NCBI RefSeq assembly: GCF_000803065.1
Contig: NZ_JSXI01000059.1
Span: 1-64,000, forward strand
Direction of reading: 5' to 3'
From: Sphingomonas sp. ERG5
Lineage (GTDB): Bacteria > Pseudomonadota > Alphaproteobacteria > Sphingomonadales > Sphingomonadaceae
DNA: 64,000 bases
The position numbers and the translations under genes were made by a program. Numbering within the stretch: position 1 is the stretch's first letter; each line of letters begins with the position of its first letter. This document shows, piece by piece, positions 60,583-64,000 of the stretch. Under the pieces are notes generated by a model. The model had not been told where the DNA came from. It did not search any database and saw nothing but the letters and a program-made list of their open reading frames with translations.

Positions 60583-62565
60583 TTATCGTCTCACTTGATC
60601 GGCACTTCGATTACTGGAGAGCAACGGCTCAATTAATGGAGGATAGATCGTGCGCGACGCGGTCGCGGTAATGTGATCGCCATCGGAGTAAATCGGAATG
60701 CCTTTCTCATCCATGACGAGGCATTCGCTTGGGCAGATGCGTGGATAGACAGCTACGAATTCTACTCCAAGCTGCTTGATTACCGCGCTGCTGCGGGCAT
60801 CGCGCGCGGCTACGTCAACTGTTGTAGGTACTGGTGGCAACGGCGCGCCGAAGCGTTGGAGTGCAGACAATTGCAACGGGGCGCTCCAGCCAATTTCCGG
60901 GACGTCGCCAAGGATCACAACGCGCTTGCCCATTGCCGAGAGCGCCTTGACGGTCTGTGTCATGGCGATCCTGAACAGTGGAGATTGACCGTCCCCTTCG
61001 GAATTCACGGCATTGGCAATGAATGTCGGCCGCGGCTGAATTGCTCCGTCTTTAAGTCGGCCTGATTCGTATAGCGGCCAACGACCCACCAGGAATACCA
61101 CAGTGATTTCGGGGTGGGTTCTCAGCCACGACAGCGTCGCTTGATTCGCGCTCGTGCATCCCAGCGCCGACTGCTCAATACCGACCAATGGGGGGCAGCC
61201 CCAGCGCGACGACACATATCCATTCGAGCCCGTGCGTTCGGCCGCCAACTGAAAACCCGGCTGCGCGGAGTCCGAATGGGAATCGCCCCAAAGCAAAAAG
61301 CTCGGTTCAACACCTGCCGCTCCAATGCGGCAAAACTGTCCGGCCTCGCGCATCGCGCATTCCGCGCGGCGCTCGTTGATGTCGGTTTGCGCCCCCAATA
61401 CTGCCAGTTGCGTTGGGGTGTATCGCTGCGGAAGACCTTGCAGGCCCCATAACCCCAAGGCGAGCACAAGCAGTGCCGCCACGGTGACTCCGGAGCCGAT
61501 GAACAATGTTTGCCGCGATATTGAAGCCGGCTGCCGGAAGGGTCTTTCGATAAAGCGCCAGCTTGCCCAGGCGAGGATGACCGAGGCAGAAACCGCGCCA
61601 ATTGACCATGTCATCGGCAATGGCGCGCCACCGCGTATGCCGTGAAGCAGTACGATCAGGGGCCAGTGCCAGAGATACAGGGAATAGGATATGAGGCCCA
61701 CCAAAACGAACGGGCGCCAAGTGAAGATTCGTGTCGGGCCGCGCTCCCCGAGGTAAATGACGAGAGCCGCTCCCAGGCATGGCGGGAGAGCGGCGAGCCC
61801 GGGGAAGGGAGTTGCCCCGCTGTATAAAAACACAGGAAGCGTAAGCAGTGCCAGTGCGATCATGCCGAGCGGGACACGCAGTTGCTCGCGCACAGCCGGT
61901 ACAACGCCTAGCGCAAGCAGGCTGCCGAGCCCAAGCTCCCAGACGCGCCCTATCGGGAGATAGAATACCTCCCTCGCATGTTCGAGGTGCCAAATTGCCG
62001 AATCATTGAGCCGCCAGAGGCTGTAAGCAAAGGAAGCTATGACGACCAAGATGGCAATCAGACGCACGCGCTTCGGCGCCAGGCGGACGCATAGCATCAG
62101 CAAAAGTGGGAAAAAGATGTAGAACTGTTCCTCAACGGCGAGGGACCAGGTATGAAGTAACGGATGACCGGTCGCGTCCGGTGAAAAATAACCACCAGTA
62201 GTTCGCCAGAACCACAAATTGGAGCCGAAGAACACGGTCGCCGCGAGGCTCTTGCCGTAGTTCATCAATTCACGGGGAGGCATCAGGATTACTGCCACCA
62301 GTGTGGCCGCGAGCAGCACGGCGCTAAGTGCCGGCATGATACGTCGGATGCGTCGCTCGTAGAATCTTACAATCGAGAAATCACCTCTGACCATTTCGGA
62401 ATAGATGATCTGAGTAATCAGGAATCCCGAAATGACGAAAAAGATGTCGACACCGACAAAGCCGCCCGAGAAACCCGGAACGCCCGCGTGAAACAAAACC
62501 ACCGGCAATACCGCCCAGGCACGTAGTCCGTCTATCTCTGGACGATAGTGCGATGCTTTGCTCAT
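60583..62565 (-). CDS. Second OafA-type acyltransferase with SGNH domain
   Basis: The 660-residue protein repeats the layout of the gene at 54556-56583: YRPEIDGLRAWAVLPVVLFH, FVGVDIFFVISGFLITQII, LLHTWSLAVEEQFYIFFPLL and, from about residue 420, FLLWGDSHSDSAQPGFQL with a late HITATASR. It shares much of the membrane domain but differs in the SGNH part, so it may acylate another sugar. It is separated from the last glycosyltransferase by a 113-base gap. Confidence 0.88.
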   Translation of the reverse strand: MSKASHYRPEIDGLRAWAVLPVVLFHAGVPGFSGGFVGVDIFFVISGFLITQIIYSEMVRGDFSIVRFYERRIRRIMPALSAVLLAATLVAVILMPPRELMNYGKSLAATVFFGSNLWFWRTTGGYFSPDATGHPLLHTWSLAVEEQFYIFFPLLLMLCVRLAPKRVRLIAILVVIASFAYSLWRLNDSAIWHLEHAREVFYLPIGRVWELGLGSLLALGVVPAVREQLRVPLGMIALALLTLPVFLYSGATPFPGLAALPPCLGAALVIYLGERGPTRIFTWRPFVLVGLISYSLYLWHWPLIVLLHGIRGGAPLPMTWSIGAVSASVILAWASWRFIERPFRQPASISRQTLFIGSGVTVAALLVLALGLWGLQGLPQRYTPTQLAVLGAQTDINERRAECAMREAGQFCRIGAAGVEPSFLLWGDSHSDSAQPGFQLAAERTGSNGYVSSRWGCPPLVGIEQSALGCTSANQATLSWLRTHPEITVVFLVGRWPLYESGRLKDGAIQPRPTFIANAVNSEGDGQSPLFRIAMTQTVKALSAMGKRVVILGDVPEIGWSAPLQLSALQRFGAPLPPVPTTVDVAARDARSSAVIKQLGVEFVAVYPRICPSECLVMDEKGIPIYSDGDHITATASRTIYPPLIEPLLSSNRSADQVRR

Positions 62566-62678
62566 TGGCCCCCCAAGGCGCAGAAATCATTGGATTCCGG
62601 ACCCATAGATATATAGCGGCGCGCCAGCAATTCTCATTTTGAGGCTTGAGCTGCGCACGAACCGCACCGGGTTTTTCG

Positions 62679-63845
62679 TCAGTGCGAGCCTGACAAGTCT
62701 CGATATGCGGCGAGCATGCGCCCGGCGATCGCGTGCCAGCCGAAATGGGCGCGGGCGGCCTCACATCCCAATATGCCCATTGCTTGCGCTCCGGCGGGGT
62801 CGTCGGCAAATGCGCGGATCGCGATGCCCAGGGCTTGTGGGTTTGGTTCGGTGATCAGGCCGCATCCCGCCGCTTTCACCACCTCCGCGACGCCGGCGCC
62901 GGTCGAGACGACCACTGGCTTTCCCCGTATCATCGCCTCAAGCACGGTATTGCCGAAATTCTCGTTGTGAGAGGGCAGGACGAACTGACCGCACCACGCG
63001 AACAGCCATTCCTTGTCGGGGCCTGTGACGCCGCGATCAATCAGGGTGACGCGGTCGCCGACATTCGCTTTGGCGATCGCCTCAAGCAATTCGGCCGAAT
63101 GGTTTTCGTCGTCCGTGCCGGCAATGATCAGCCGGGTGGCGGGGGAGAAAGCGATAGCATCGATCAGGGCGACGAGATTCTTCTTCCAGTTGAGACGGCC
63201 GAGGTACAATGCATAACCGGACTGCGCCGTCGCCTCCGCGATGTCCGGCGATACCGTATCGGGCGTTACGGGGGTCGGTTCTTCGACCCCGTTCGGGATG
63301 ATCAACCTGTGGTTCGCCCTCAGGCCGAGCTGGTCGAAATCAATCGCCTCACGGTCAGCGGTAAAATGGATCGCGGCGGCTTCGCGAATCGTCCGATGTT
63401 CGAACAACGCGAGCCAGGCCCGTTTGATGAGGCTCGATTTAGCCCGGATCAGGTCGGCGACGAGCATGCCGCGTGGCGACAGGATGAATGGCGTGCCGGC
63501 CTTTTTTGCGGCGCGGGCGGCGGTGAGAGTTGGCCAGAGAAAAACCGAATGAAGGTGGATGACGTCGAAGTCGGCGGCTTGCGCCTTGAGCGCTGTGCCC
63601 ATTGCCGGTGCGCGGTACAGTCGGCGTGGCGATCCGATCTCGAAATAGGTCACGGCGACGCCATCCATATCCACTGACGTCGAAACGGGCACGTCGGAAA
63701 CGCCAGGGCCGTCGGCATTGGTCGTGAAGACGCTGACCTGATGGCCGAGCGCGACTTGCCCGGCGGCAAGGCCGTGGACCGAATAGATCGGCCCGCCGTA
63801 ACGGACGGCCGGGAAATAGCTGGGAACCACATGAAGGATCTTCAC
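62679..63845 (-). CDS. Glycosyltransferase family 4
   Basis: The 388-residue GT-B protein starts VKILHVVPSYFPAVRYGGPI and has HLHSVFLWPTLTAARAAK, SPRGMLVADLIRAK, YLGRLNWKKNLVALIDAI and the EX7E-type site HNENFGNTVLEAM. It is likely an adder of a sugar during repeat-unit assembly. GTG 63845 shares GTGA with the stop of the gene upstream, which supports this start. The donor is unresolved. Confidence 0.9.
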   Translation of the reverse strand: MKILHVVPSYFPAVRYGGPIYSVHGLAAGQVALGHQVSVFTTNADGPGVSDVPVSTSVDMDGVAVTYFEIGSPRRLYRAPAMGTALKAQAADFDVIHLHSVFLWPTLTAARAAKKAGTPFILSPRGMLVADLIRAKSSLIKRAWLALFEHRTIREAAAIHFTADREAIDFDQLGLRANHRLIIPNGVEEPTPVTPDTVSPDIAEATAQSGYALYLGRLNWKKNLVALIDAIAFSPATRLIIAGTDDENHSAELLEAIAKANVGDRVTLIDRGVTGPDKEWLFAWCGQFVLPSHNENFGNTVLEAMIRGKPVVVSTGAGVAEVVKAAGCGLITEPNPQALGIAIRAFADDPAGAQAMGILGCEAARAHFGWHAIAGRMLAAYRDLSGSH

Positions 63846-64000
63846 GATGGTTCCGTCCAGCCCAGAATCCCAGCAATGACCTGGGCTACTCGCTGTCGGT
63901 AATGCACCCATTCGGCGCCCTGTGCCGATGCAATGGCCGCGGGACGCATCGCCCGGACGTTGGCGGGGTCGGCGGCATATTTCGCGAGCGTATCGATCAG
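63842..64000 (-). CDS. Probable glycosyltransferase, C-terminal fragment
   Basis: Only the last 52 codons are inside the window. The peptide includes LIDTLAKYAADPANVRAM and AEWVHYRQRVAQVIAGIL, which resembles the closing helices of family 4 glycosyltransferases. It overlaps the start of the next gene by four bases, showing that both are one transcript reaching left from beyond the window edge. The assignment rests on a short tail. Confidence 0.6.
   Translation of the reverse strand: MIDTLAKYAADPANVRAMRPAAIASAQGAEWVHYRQRVAQVIAGILGWTEPS

Overview
This GC-rich 64 kb window looks like chromosomal DNA of an alphaproteobacterium of the order Sphingomonadales, most likely Sphingomonas or a close relative. 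The grounds are the protein sequences, the split hopanoid operons with a hopanoid-type RND transporter, the class II DAHP synthase and the sphingan-like polysaccharide locus. I ran no taxonomic search, so the genus is inference.

Region 1 (1-20.9 kb) is a nearly complete hopanoid locus. It opens with the 3' end of dxs, a DUF2141 gene and hpnN. It continues with the divergent mlaA-like/hpnM pair and ispH-hpnH. A tightly overlapping minus-strand operon hpnA-B-C-D-E-shc-hpnG makes squalene from farnesyl diphosphate, cyclises it and processes the side chain. A plus-strand operon hpnI-J-K, a ferritin-like di-iron gene and hpnL carries the glycosyl, radical-SAM and deacetylase tailoring steps. dxs and ispH tie isoprenoid supply to the pathway.

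Region 2 (21-27 kb) starts with tRNA-Glu(CTC). An mprF / DUF2147 / virJ(acvB)-like operon for lysyl-phosphatidylglycerol handling follows, then a MOSC protein. A decayed gene fragment abuts one copy of a ~210 bp repeat. The other, inverted copy lies at 3.3 kb, so the two flank the central part of the hopanoid locus. Each copy carries a TetR-like palindrome.

Region 3 (27-38 kb) is housekeeping: an alpha/beta hydrolase, class II DAHP synthase with an in-frame upstream HTH module and two upstream palindromes, a D-2-hydroxyacid dehydrogenase, cysS, rpsU, two tandem membrane-anchored FKBP isomerases, a methyltransferase and the bd-type oxidase cydAB plus a small CydX-like subunit.

Region 4 (38-64 kb) is a polysaccharide locus: galU, rfbA and rfbB for nucleotide sugars, a FecR-like exported protein, a PPP-family phosphatase, glycosyltransferases, an initiating sugar-phosphate transferase, Wza- and Wzc-like export proteins (Wzc ends in a Gly-Tyr repeat), a TPR-like protein and an O-antigen ligase/polymerase. 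A decoration block follows with an MBOAT acyltransferase and SGNH partner, three acyltransferase-3 proteins, a carbamoyltransferase, a GT2 and GT4 enzymes. It runs off the right edge. No CRISPR array, prophage or intact insertion sequence was seen.
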